A DNA stretch of 64,000 nt, from assembly GCA_009829735.1 (NCBI GenBank), contig CM020620.1, positions 4,208,299 to 4,272,298 on the forward strand, in the 5' to 3' direction. The notes beneath the pieces were generated by a model that ran no database searches, was not told the DNA's origin, and saw only the letters and a program-made list of their open reading frames with translations. The stretch is from Pyropia yezoensis (lineage: Eukaryota > Rhodophyta > Bangiophyceae > Bangiales > Bangiaceae). A program made the translations under genes and the position numbers. Shown in pieces: positions 19,276 to 28,235 of this stretch. Numbering within the stretch: the first letter of the stretch is position 1; every line of letters starts with the position of its first letter.

Positions 19276-19290
19276 CTCCCCTCTCCTCAG
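19276..19290 (-). other. Polypurine tract, A1
   Basis: On the minus strand CTGAGGAGAGGGGAG abuts the LTR start TGTGGCAG. The identical site occurs in A2 at 30346-30360. Confidence 0.8.
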
Positions 19291-19616
19291 TTCCGACCGA
19301 CCCGGTCGGCCCTGTGAGGGGGTGCGTAAACGCACGTCTCGGCGTTGGGGGGGACGCGACTTGCTGTCCCCCCTTGAGTACGCAACGCGGATGTGGAGGC
19401 GGTCACGTTGGCCGCCCCTCTCCTCAAGCTTGCCCACTTGGCAGCTTGCTCTCCTCGGTTCACACCTCACCACCACCACCACTTCTCCTTCACCTTACAC
19501 GGGGCCACCCCACGCTGGGGAGGCCACCCGTTTACCCACGATCCGAGTCCCCCTCAACTCGAGGCGGGTCTCGTGCCGCGATAGCCAGGACGTCTCTCCC
19601 CAACTTGGGGAGAGCC

Positions 19617-21560
19617 ATGGCGACTCCGGGAGTGGAGACGGACTCTCTCGATGAGCGTATGGAGGACACCTCCTACGGTGCAGCGCCTGCCGGGACTTCC
19701 GGCGGGGGCTCCGCGATCGCTCCGGGGGGTGGGACTCCCGCGTCACCCGGCTTTGGGTTGACGGCAGGATCTCCCCCGGAGGCGGGACAAGTTGTCCCGC
19801 GTGAGGCCTTGGGGCGGTGGTTTTACCCCGCTTGGCCTCTCTATGAGGAGGGGCTGACTGTTCTTCGCTGTGGCCGACTTGGCGCAGCGATGGGCCGGGT
19901 ATGGGACCGCCTACGGGAGAAGTATCCCCGTAGGGTCGGGTTCCCTGCCGGCTTCAGGACGGACCAGTTTGCCTTCCTGGACGACGAGGAGGTCGAGGAC
20001 GTGCAGCGGGCCAAGGCCATGGTGGACCGCGGGGGAACTATCCCAGGTCCCGGCGACTTGCCGACCTTCACTTGGGACGCGGTGGCAACTCGCCCCCCGT
20101 ACCTTCACGAGGCCGATCCGCACACTCATCACTTTGATGTGCGGATGGAGAAGGACTTCCGGCGAGGTCCCTACTTGGTGACCTCGGCTCAACTTGAGTT
20201 TCCTCAGCAGTCTGCTGCCAGTAAGGAGCAATACTACCCGAAGAAGCCCGAGTGGTGGCCTCAAGTTGAGGTCCCCTACGGGTTCCCGGCATTGTTGCCA
20301 CGGTTGCTTGACCACTTCGGCTCCGTCATGTTGACGGCTGGCCCTGATCATCTGGTGTGGGCCATGTTGGCCACCCAGTGGCTCCTCGAGGTCATGTCGA
20401 CCTGGGTGTCATGTGTTCAGCGGCGGGGGATGCTCTGGCATCTCCCCCTCCGGCTCATCCAGGGTTTGGAACAGCTCACCCCTCAGCTAGTTGCTGAGGG
20501 GTGCTCGTCAGGACAACTCACTCTACTTGAGGAGATGCTCCGCCTCCACAAGTTTATCGAGTGGGAGAGCATTGAGCACAAGTTGCGCCGCCCCACTCGG
20601 GGGCCCAAGGACGATGGCGCACTTCGCCAGTTCGTGTGGGTCGCTCGTGAACTTCACGACGGCCGTGTGGTCCTACGAGAGGGGTTGGGCATCGGGGACT
20701 ACCCGTATGCCCCGGGGGTGGATCGTCACACTGCGCCACCCCCGGACAAGCCCATAGTTATGGCTGTGCCCTCATATGATGACCATATGACTCAACCTAC
20801 TGCGGGGGCCCCAAGTCGGGGTCGCAGTTACACCCGGGTACCGCCACCTCGGCGTGCCCCTCCGCTTCCTCCTGTTCCTTTCCAGCCTCACGGGAACATC
20901 CCGATCAGCGTGGCCGTGGAGTCATCCACACCGGTGTCTCCCAACTTGGGGGCCACCCTCCTGACGGTATACCCCAAGTTGGTGTTACCGCCCACGCCTC
21001 TAACCTCAGAGATGATGATCACCACGTTGGTGCGCACCATTTCCTGGTTGGCCGCGTCGACCGCAACCCTCCAAAGTTCCGAGACTCCTCAACTTGAGGA
21101 GCGCGTTCGTACTGCAGTGGCGACCGCGAGTTGCGAGTCGGTGGCGGAGTTTATGACGGCCGAGTTGGCTCGCATTGGGGCTATTATGCCCCAGCCAACC
21201 CCACTTGGGCGTGGCAAGCGTCGTGCGAGCCGGGCATACTCGCCTCCTCGCCGTCGTCGCCGTCACTCGCGGCGCTCTCCCTCCGTGTCGGAAGACGAGT
21301 TGTCTTACTCCGTCTCGGAGTCCTCTACCCCATCGGAGACGGAGTCTGTCCAGCGTCTGCGTCGCAAACTTGCGCGCAAGACCAGGCAGAAGAGTAGCCA
21401 CGGTCGGCGCCACTTGCGCGACCGTGAGGGACGCGACGGTTCCGACTTGGAGCCGCCGCCCCCTCCAACAAGTGGAGACCGTTATCGGCGTGGGTCTCGC
21501 CGCTCGCCTCCACGTGAGGGCGAGGGCCGTGGAGTGGGAGAGTCTAGCATGCGTGCCTAG
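19617..21560 (+). CDS. Antisense ORF of family A element (A1), 647 aa, RS-rich C-terminus
   Basis: The ATG (GAGAGCCATGGCG) opens MATPGVETDSLDERMEDTSY. The stop is about 110 bp from the pol stop on the other strand. The protein is 647 aa, exactly as long as in A2. Residues 1-60 are low complexity and 65-150 look folded. Residues 207-316 are the conserved core (YYPKKPEWWPQVEVPYGF, then QWLLEVMSTWVSCVQRRGML and WHLP, then LLEEMLRLHKFIEW) and match the family C protein best. Residues 340-530 are Pro-rich. Residues from about 533 to the end are very Arg/Ser-rich (SPPRRRRRHSRRSPSVSEDE), like an RS domain or the basic tail of a nucleic-acid-binding capsid. I infer RNA or chromatin binding and nuclear location. 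The family is not recognised. It is intact although gag and pol of A1 are mostly gone. Confidence 0.65.
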   Translation: MATPGVETDSLDERMEDTSYGAAPAGTSGGGSAIAPGGGTPASPGFGLTAGSPPEAGQVVPREALGRWFYPAWPLYEEGLTVLRCGRLGAAMGRVWDRLREKYPRRVGFPAGFRTDQFAFLDDEEVEDVQRAKAMVDRGGTIPGPGDLPTFTWDAVATRPPYLHEADPHTHHFDVRMEKDFRRGPYLVTSAQLEFPQQSAASKEQYYPKKPEWWPQVEVPYGFPALLPRLLDHFGSVMLTAGPDHLVWAMLATQWLLEVMSTWVSCVQRRGMLWHLPLRLIQGLEQLTPQLVAEGCSSGQLTLLEEMLRLHKFIEWESIEHKLRRPTRGPKDDGALRQFVWVARELHDGRVVLREGLGIGDYPYAPGVDRHTAPPPDKPIVMAVPSYDDHMTQPTAGAPSRGRSYTRVPPPRRAPPLPPVPFQPHGNIPISVAVESSTPVSPNLGATLLTVYPKLVLPPTPLTSEMMITTLVRTISWLAASTATLQSSETPQLEERVRTAVATASCESVAEFMTAELARIGAIMPQPTPLGRGKRRASRAYSPPRRRRRHSRRSPSVSEDELSYSVSESSTPSETESVQRLRRKLARKTRQKSSHGRRHLRDREGRDGSDLEPPPPPTSGDRYRRGSRRSPPREGEGRGVGESSMRA

Positions 21561-21671
21561 TTGGCAGCTGCCTTTGTTGTGAGAGTGTGAGGATTAGGGC
21601 TGTAGTTAAAAGCCACTCTGCGTACCACTTCGACTTGAAGCACTCTCTTGGCACTGTTGCTCGGCCTTCCC

Positions 21672-22666
21672 TCACGTTGAGGGAGGGCTGTTAGGGTCTA
21701 TCTCATTCCGGGCACAGTACGCCCGGACCTTCTCAGCGGGAAGGTCCTCCACATACTCCCACGTATCATCCTTGGCTTTGTAGCCAAACCAACGCACCCT
21801 CAACATGAGGCGGTTAGTATCCTCATCCCATCCGTGGTCGATGAACTTATCGAACACGTACTCCTGCGGGCCCTGTTTGGCCGCAGGCAGTGAGGGGAGG
21901 CGCCACGCTTCCAAAGCACGCGCCCAAGCTGGGTCGCCTGCAGGCGGTGGTGCAACTTTGACCACGTCCTGTCCGTTCACTGTGCGGACCCCATCGTCAC
22001 TTTCGATGGTGAAACGCCGCCCATCAGTACGAAGGACCTGGTACGGCCCCTTCGTCTGGAATACCAACTTACCCCCAGTTGGGGTGTGTGAGTGAACCAG
22101 CACCCAGTCACCCTGTTCGGGGACATGCTTAGCATTGCGCCCCTTTTTGTCAAAGGTACGCTTGTAGCGCTTTTGTGCTTTGTCCATCTCAGCCCTGACT
22201 TTAGGGATGAGGTTTCAAGCCTAGCGGCGAACTCCGCCTTACTCTCAGTAGGAGTAGGCGTGCTGCCATCATCCTCCCTAGTTGGGAGCGACCGCCGCAC
22301 AGCAATAGACCGCACGCGACGGGGGGTCACAAAAGCGAGGGGTACTTCCCCGGTAGATGAGTGAACCTGCGAATTGTAGGCAGTGGTAAGAATAGAAATG
22401 TATTGGTCCCACGTTTTCACATGCTCACTCACATAGTGGCGCAGCTGCCTAACAATAGTTTTGTTGAAGCGCTCCTTGACGAGGGCCCTTGAACGGGGCC
22501 CTCCCCTATACGGTTGTTGGCGTATAGGGGGTACACCGGGTTTCAACTCGATCCGGTGTTGGGTGGCTCTCATGAGTCCCAATTGACCATCCCACAACTT
22601 GTGATATTGGTCCAAGAGGCGTTCAACTTGAACCCTCAACCTGGGTGGAACACCCTCCATGTTCAC
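21672..22666 (-). pseudogene. Pol remnant of A1 (RT start, integrase end and chromodomain)
   Basis: Short parts of a family A pol are recognisable by comparison with A3 (53739-57718): a piece from the protease/RT linker and the last part of integrase with the C-terminal chromodomain (EYVFDKFIDHGWDEDTNRLM, RVRWFGYKAKDDTWEYVED). Most catalytic regions are absent, so it cannot encode a working polyprotein. Confidence 0.85.
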
Positions 22667-23340
22667 ATGGGGACGAGGAGAGGCGGCCGACTTGGCTTGG
22701 TGCTTCTCCTTTCCGGACCTCGGGTCGCTACTCGCGCCCGCGTTGAGGGTGGCTGCTACTACCGGTCCCTCATGTTGGTCGATATAGCCGAACTTGGCTC
22801 CCGATCAAAGATACTTTCTTTGAGGGTGGCGGGGGTAGCAACTTGCTACGACCCCTGTCACAGGCTCGAGCCCATCACCGACGAGTGAAGGTCCGCCGTC
22901 TTCCACCCGCCTAGTTGGCGACGGCTCTATGCCGAAGTTGAATCCAACCCGAGTGGATCTCGCGGGGACAGTCCTCTCACCTTGGGACGTTCCCTTTGAG
23001 TGTACCACCCGGTGGCCGAAGTGCGAACCACCGGTCCGAGAAAGACCCTCAGGGTGAACACCCGACTGGGTCGGGGTGGCATACCGCCCGCACCGATACC
23101 CACGGCCCTGCTGGCTGGAGTGCCTCTAGCACCTCCGCGACCCCAGGTACACCCTGTGTCTGGCCAGTATTCAAAGGCGCCGGGGTAAAGTCGTCACCGG
23201 AGAGTTTCCCGAACGTCGGGAGGTCCGATCCAGCCGTGTTGGCTAACGATCCACACGACACAGTCCAAGACCACCGTTCCTCTGAGACAGAGGGCCCCCT
23301 ACACCCGGGTGCACCCGGAGGTAAAGTTTACCTCTGTCCC
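22667..23340 (-). pseudogene. Leader and gag remnant of A1
   Basis: Minus-strand segments match the first part of A3 gag, for example GTSQGERTVPARSTRVGFNF and EDGGPSLVGDGLEP. This is a decayed remnant with several breaks, kept next to the primer site. Confidence 0.75.
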
Positions 23341-23356
23341 CTGCTGCTCCACCAAA
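23341..23356 (-). other. Primer binding site, A1
   Basis: On the minus strand TTTGGTGGAGCAGCAG directly follows the 5' LTR. TGGTGGAGCAGCA would pair with a tRNA whose 3' end is TGCTGCTCCACCA. The same site serves family B. Confidence 0.75.
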
Positions 23357-23824
23357 TGTGGCAAAAACCACTCGCACACACAGTACCCAAGTTGGGGCGG
23401 TGTGCGAGGGCTGCCTCCCGTGTCGGGGGAACCGGAAGAAGTGCAAGTCGCACACACTCTATCCCTGTTGTGGGGCAATCCCCCCACGGACAAACAAGAA
23501 GATGGTGTGTGGTCCAACAGTTTCTTGGTCGGGACGGGGACGCAGGGCCAAGCCCCGCTGTCCCTCCCCTTATCCCCCCAGGGTCCACTCAGAATCTCGC
23601 CACTCAGAATCTCCCACCCCAGCACCTGCCCACCGGGCCACACGAAAATTCCAGACGATAAATGCAGAAAACCCTCAAATCCAAGTTGGATTTACTACTA
23701 AGCTAACTATCCCAAACTTAGGGAATATGGACCCAAATGCAGGGGGAGGAACGGATCAGGCTAGTGGCCTGCCGCCCCTTGCATGGCACGTGTTGCCCCC
23801 TACCTGGGGGTCAATACTGCCACA
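23357..23824 (-). repeat. 5' LTR of A1 (468 bp)
   Basis: It matches the 3' LTR at 18808-19275 at all but about two positions. It is flanked on the outside by the CACTC target duplication. Confidence 0.95.
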
Positions 23825-25456
23825 CACTCCACTGTGACAGACGAATGCCGTCTTGGGGACATCCTCGTCCGCCACCGGGATCTGCCAGTATCCGGCATTG
23901 CAGTCGATGGTGGTAAACACCGTAGCTTCCCCCAGGGAGTCGATGCACTCATCCATCCTTGGTAAAGGGTATGAGTCCTTCTTGGTAACCAAGTTGAGGC
24001 GTCGATAATCGATGCAAAACCGAGGGGTTTGATCCTTCTTTGGTACGATAACGACTGGGGCACCCCACTCCGACATCGAAGGTCGTATCACCTTCGCTTC
24101 ACTCATCCTCTTCACTTCTCCATCAACGATCTCTCGTTGCATAGGTCCCTTTCGGTGCGGTTGTGACCGGGCGGGTCGTGCGCCTGGTACCAGGTCTATA
24201 CGATGTTGGGTTGCCCCAATGGTACCCAAGGCCCCGCCTGTCCACATGACGTCATGCTTTCTTAGCATTCGTCGTACCCCTTCGGCTACCGAAGGGGGAA
24301 GGTGGTCGAGGTAAGCCTCGGCCAGAACCTTCAGTGCTTCTTGGTCCTTTGGTGGCATGTCCGCCGGAGCCGCCGATGGGCTAGGCTTCCCGTCATCGGG
24401 TTGCTGTCGCTCGGTGGTCTCGGCGGCCGCCAGCACCTCAAGTGGGTCCACTTGACCTTCCTTGTCAGGGGTAAGGATATCTCCTTCGTAGAGCTCGGCA
24501 ATCCCGAGGATAGTTCCCTTCGGGAGGGTAACTGCCTTACGGCGATAGTTCGCCATCGCTAGGAGGGACGACCCTCCTGCTGGGAGGTCTATGAGACCGT
24601 TGGCCATGGTCAACCCATGGCGCTTGTACGTCCGCAGGATGGACCGGACTCTGCAGATGCCTGCGAGGTCCCAGTTAACCGGGAGGACTGTCTCCGACAA
24701 CGGCTCAAAGCGAGTTAGCTTGGCCAACCGAAGTGTCTTAGGCTCGACGCTTGCGTACACCTCAGCCACGTTAACGTGGCTTCCTTGTAGCGTCAGGTCC
24801 CTGACAATAGCCGTATGTCCTCGCTTCGTCCCGTCGGCTTCTTGAAGCTCGACGGTCCTCCGGCCTGGCCGGATTGCATCAACGTGAACGTTGATGAAGG
24901 TGCACCCCAGTATGCAGGGCACCGATAGGGTCTCACACACCAGGAAGTCGACTTCCGTGGTGAGTTCCCCGATGGTAACCCGCAGCGACATCGCTGCGGT
25001 CGTACGAATGAGGCGACCATTCGCGTCCTTGATGGTGGGTCCCCGAGTCACTCTGACTCGCGGAAGCCACTTGTCCGGGAGGGTGTCCTCCCGGATAAGG
25101 TTGGGTCCAGCCCCTGTATCCAGTACAGGGTAGTACGATCGTGTCGACTGGGGGTCAACCCCCAGTGTGGCTGATTCCTTGAAGTTCTCCAACGTAAACA
25201 GCCCGTCGCTTACACCGATATCCGGTGTAGCTCGGGCATCCTGAACAGGGCCATTGTCTGGTTCCATGTGACGGGGCATCCCGTCCTCTCCTCCCAACCT
25301 TGGAGGTTGGTCATCAATCCCCTGACGCCGTGTCGTCGGGGCCGGAAGGTGTACCCGGGGGTTGATGCGGCGTCGGCTCAACCGCGCTCTCCGTGGGGCT
25401 TTCCCCGCGGTACTCCGGGGTGGCTTGCTTGGGTTACCCCAGCGCCCCCCGGTCAT
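23825..25456 (-). CDS. Ty3/gypsy pol, 5' part (protease and RT start), B1
   Basis: The frame starts MTGGRWGNPSKPPRSTAGKA, a basic linker. The aspartic protease follows (YYPVLDTGAGPNLIRED, with LGCTFINVHVDAI further on), then the start of RT (SEWGAPVVIVPKKDQTPRFC, IDYRRLNLVTKKDSYPLPRM and FTTIDCNAGYWQIPVADED). The first ATG is 8 bp after the gag stop and in a different frame. The A1 insertion ends the frame at this edge. Confidence 0.9.
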
Positions 25457-25464
25457 CCTTCCTC

Positions 25465-27648
25465 TTACTCGTTTCCCGCCCTTGGTAGGGTGCTGTCCGC
25501 CGGGACCTCCGGCTGAGGAGGTGCCTCCTCGACGGCCAGTACACCACCTGGAGCTGGCTGCCTACCCGGTGCGGGTCCGGGTGCTCTGGCAGGATACCCC
25601 CCGGTGGATGCCTTGCGTTGCGCCGCTGCCCGCCGAGACTCCTCGGGGATGAGTGGGCAGGAAGACACCCAGTGTTGGGGATCCCCACACAACATACATC
25701 CGGACGTGCCGGTCCCTCCTTGAGCTCGCATCGGGGTAGCCCCGTAGCTGCGGTTGCCTCCCTCGGGCGCCCGAGTGCCTGCTCCCTGGTAGGCCTTGGG
25801 TCCTTGGGTCAACCGGAACATGGACTCCCCCAACCGGTTGGGTCGGCCCGCAATCTGCGGAGGTGCCTCCGTACGTACTGCCCATGTAGGCAGGGGCTGG
25901 TGGGGGTTACCCGTAACCGGGGCATACCCCATCGTCCGCACATACGCGACGCGCCGTCCCGCTTCCTCGTTGACCTGGAACTGGGTCCCAGCCGGGGCGA
26001 TGTACGCTACCGTACCGTGCTCATCAATCACCGGCGTAGCCGGTAGCAGCAGGTGGCCCTGCTGGTCAACTAGAGGTTCGTCCTCGCCCGTATGGGTATG
26101 TTCGGTCGCCACCAATACTGGTGCGGCCTTACGTTCCACCTTCTCTTGCCTCGGTACCGGGGTAAGATTGAGCTTGCCTCCCTCACCCTTGCGCTTCGGG
26201 GCCAAGGCACATTCCGGGTGTAGAACCCGGTAGGCGTCCCCTAGGGACTTGCACATATGCATCAGTCGACTGAAGTTCGTCCGGGCCGTATTGGCCCCCC
26301 GTGCGGATATCCGCACGTAGTTGGGTACTCCTGCGAACAGGATGGCCCGTAGCTCCCCTTCACCGAGGAGCTTCCCCAGCTCGTAGTCGAGCTCTTGGAT
26401 CCGGCGTCCAAACATCTCTTCATCCTCCCAGCTCTGGGCGGTGGCAGTGCGCAGGGCCCGGTAGTGGTCCTCGCACTTGTCCTCACTGAGGTAACTGCTC
26501 AGCAGCTCCTTGAGAATCCCACGGTAATCCATGGGGGTGGCCGCGACCCTCATTCCCGGCATCGGGGATGCCTGGCGAAGAATGCCTCGCACCCGTTCAT
26601 CAACAAAGAACGGGAGGATCTCCAGGGCCAGCCCCTCGTTGACGAGCGCCTTGTCCGCGGCTGCCTTGAAGCTAGTCAAGAAGCCGATGACTGCCAACGG
26701 GCGTCCGTTGGGGCCCCCGAACATAGGGACTCCCTTCATAAGGGTCTGCATAGAGCGAATCGCTCGGTGCGACGTATTACGCATCGATTCCGATACGGTG
26801 GTAGACCGGTCCTCCAAACGATAACGTTCTGGAGTAAGAACCGACCGGAAGACCTCGTCAACGATCTCCGTGTCAGCGTCCTGGGTATCCAGTCGCTTAG
26901 CCAGTTGGTGAGCAGACTCATCGGACTCCATCCGCTTCAGTAGGCTCGCAGTTACCTGCGCGGTCATGGCCTCCACCACTGGAGATGGTACTTCAGGCGT
27001 CGGCACCTCGGGAACCCGAGTTGCCTGGCCTCCTTCGTCGTGGGGATACTGTGAGAGGGTACCCCCTCCCCCAATAACCGACTCTCCACCGGCGTAAGTA
27101 TCCGCCGGGTCGTGTCCGCGGAGTCCGCTTCGGGTGCTCCGAGCGTATCGCTCCGTGTGACTCCGTTCCAACTCTGCCGACGAGTCAGATCCATACCCCA
27201 TTGTGCCCGGGGGTTGTCCAGGAGTAGCAACACCGGGGTTGACCCTGGTGGACTCCGAAAGTAGTCCGGCCGGTTCGAACCGTACCGGTGTGGGAGGAAC
27301 ACGTCGGGGTCCCGTCGTGTGGCGTGTTGACATCAACACTGCCATTGCGTCCTCCGTTCGCTCTTGACGAGCGTCGAGTCCGGAAGACCGGGCCTCGATG
27401 CGGGCCAATGATGCCATCAGGGAATCCCCTGGTGAAGGAGGCGGCGGAGTGAGGTCGGTCGATGACAGTTGAGGCGGACCCCCGCCTCCTGCCGTCCGAG
27501 CCGTGCCAAACGTCGATCCGGCACCGGAAAGCATTGGCGTCTCAATGTTGTCGATCGGGTTCCCGACCACGGTTCCCGTAGTCACCTCTGGGGTCGGCGT
27601 CGACGTCGATCCGTCATCTTGAACGTTCCCCGTCTCTTGGGTAGCCAT
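25465..27648 (-). CDS. Gag of family B (B1), 727 aa, with one zinc knuckle
   Basis: The ATG at 27648 starts MATQETGNVQDDGSTSTPTP. The N-terminal third is Pro/Ser/Thr-rich. The middle (about 300-480) is the helical capsid-like part: RPLAVIGFLTSFKAAADKAL, then FGRRIQELDYELGKLLGEGE. Near the C-terminus CMLCGDPQHWVSSC is a CCHC zinc knuckle (C-x2-C-x4-H-x4-C), which binds genomic RNA in related elements. The frame ends AGNE just before the pol start. It looks whole. Confidence 0.88.
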   Translation of the reverse strand: MATQETGNVQDDGSTSTPTPEVTTGTVVGNPIDNIETPMLSGAGSTFGTARTAGGGGPPQLSSTDLTPPPPSPGDSLMASLARIEARSSGLDARQERTEDAMAVLMSTRHTTGPRRVPPTPVRFEPAGLLSESTRVNPGVATPGQPPGTMGYGSDSSAELERSHTERYARSTRSGLRGHDPADTYAGGESVIGGGGTLSQYPHDEGGQATRVPEVPTPEVPSPVVEAMTAQVTASLLKRMESDESAHQLAKRLDTQDADTEIVDEVFRSVLTPERYRLEDRSTTVSESMRNTSHRAIRSMQTLMKGVPMFGGPNGRPLAVIGFLTSFKAAADKALVNEGLALEILPFFVDERVRGILRQASPMPGMRVAATPMDYRGILKELLSSYLSEDKCEDHYRALRTATAQSWEDEEMFGRRIQELDYELGKLLGEGELRAILFAGVPNYVRISARGANTARTNFSRLMHMCKSLGDAYRVLHPECALAPKRKGEGGKLNLTPVPRQEKVERKAAPVLVATEHTHTGEDEPLVDQQGHLLLPATPVIDEHGTVAYIAPAGTQFQVNEEAGRRVAYVRTMGYAPVTGNPHQPLPTWAVRTEAPPQIAGRPNRLGESMFRLTQGPKAYQGAGTRAPEGGNRSYGATPMRAQGGTGTSGCMLCGDPQHWVSSCPLIPEESRRAAAQRKASTGGYPARAPGPAPGRQPAPGGVLAVEEAPPQPEVPADSTLPRAGNE

Positions 27649-27859
27649 AGTCACAATCAGTCAACCGACGTAACAGTCACCACGAATATGAGAGCGAGGG
27701 GGTAGATTGGGAAGAGTAACAGTAGATCACAGTCAAAAGTAAAAAATCAACACAATCGATCAGGTCGCAACACCACGAGTACAAGAAAAGGACCGGATCC
27801 CTATCCGTGTGCCAAGGCCGAGGACGGCGTCACCACAATGGTGACGGAATCCCGTCCCA

Positions 27860-27873
27860 TGCTGCTCCACCAA
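27860..27873 (-). other. Primer binding site, B1
   Basis: On the minus strand TTGGTGGAGCAGCA abuts the 5' LTR, the same primer complement as in family A and in B2. Confidence 0.75.
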
Positions 27874-28235
27874 TGTAGCACAATAGGGATTCGTCGCACG
27901 TCCACTTTCAGGGAACACTCACCAAGGGGGATCGGCACCAACGTCACCGGGAGGCCAAGGTTGCTGTCCTTGGAGAACAAGCCACGGGACCAAGATGGGA
28001 GCCCAAATGGGAGGGGTTTGTTGTTCTGCCTTGGCCGGCGGTGGATTTGCCGCCGGCCCCCTCGTTATAAACCCTCGGAGACACTATTAACTACCCTCCA
28101 CCCCAAGATGCAAGTCCCTCTGGTCATACGTAACTTGTAGATACCGTGAACAGTACGGACTCTCAAATTAAAAGCCAAGGATTAGAAGTAGCCCCCCTAC
28201 ACTAGGGTCACAATACGGTCAACCACATTGCTACA
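27874..28235 (-). repeat. 5' LTR of B1 (362 bp)
   Basis: It has the same TGTAGCACAATAGG start and GCTACA end as the copies at 12502 and 48948. It differs from the 3' LTR of B1 at roughly 20 positions by eye. The next base belongs to another family B gag in the opposite orientation. Confidence 0.9.

Larger units (their letters stand above)
18808..23824 (-). mobile_element. Ty3/gypsy element, family A, copy A1 (reduced, nested in B1)
   Basis: The element is bounded by 468-bp LTRs (18808-19275 and 23357-23824) that differ at about two positions by eye, so the insertion is young. It is flanked by the 5-bp duplication CACTC (18803-18807 and 23825-23829), and the uninterrupted target can be seen in B2 near 44900. 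It keeps a primer site, leader, polypurine tract and the whole convergent antisense ORF, but lacks most of gag and pol. It is therefore a non-autonomous derivative that would depend on A2- or A3-like elements. Confidence 0.93.
12502..28235 (-). mobile_element. Ty3/gypsy LTR element, family B, copy B1, carrying nested A1
   Basis: In element direction (minus strand) the order is 5' LTR (27874-28235), primer site, gag, pol, convergent antisense ORF, polypurine tract and 3' LTR (12502-12864). Family A element A1 (18808-23824) sits inside pol. The bases flanking the two LTRs do not match, and the LTRs differ by roughly 6% by eye. So this is either an old insertion, or the two ends come from different insertions joined by recombination. 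The 5' end abuts an oppositely oriented family B gag fragment, which fits rearrangement. The coding parts are nearly open apart from the nested insertion. Confidence 0.85.
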
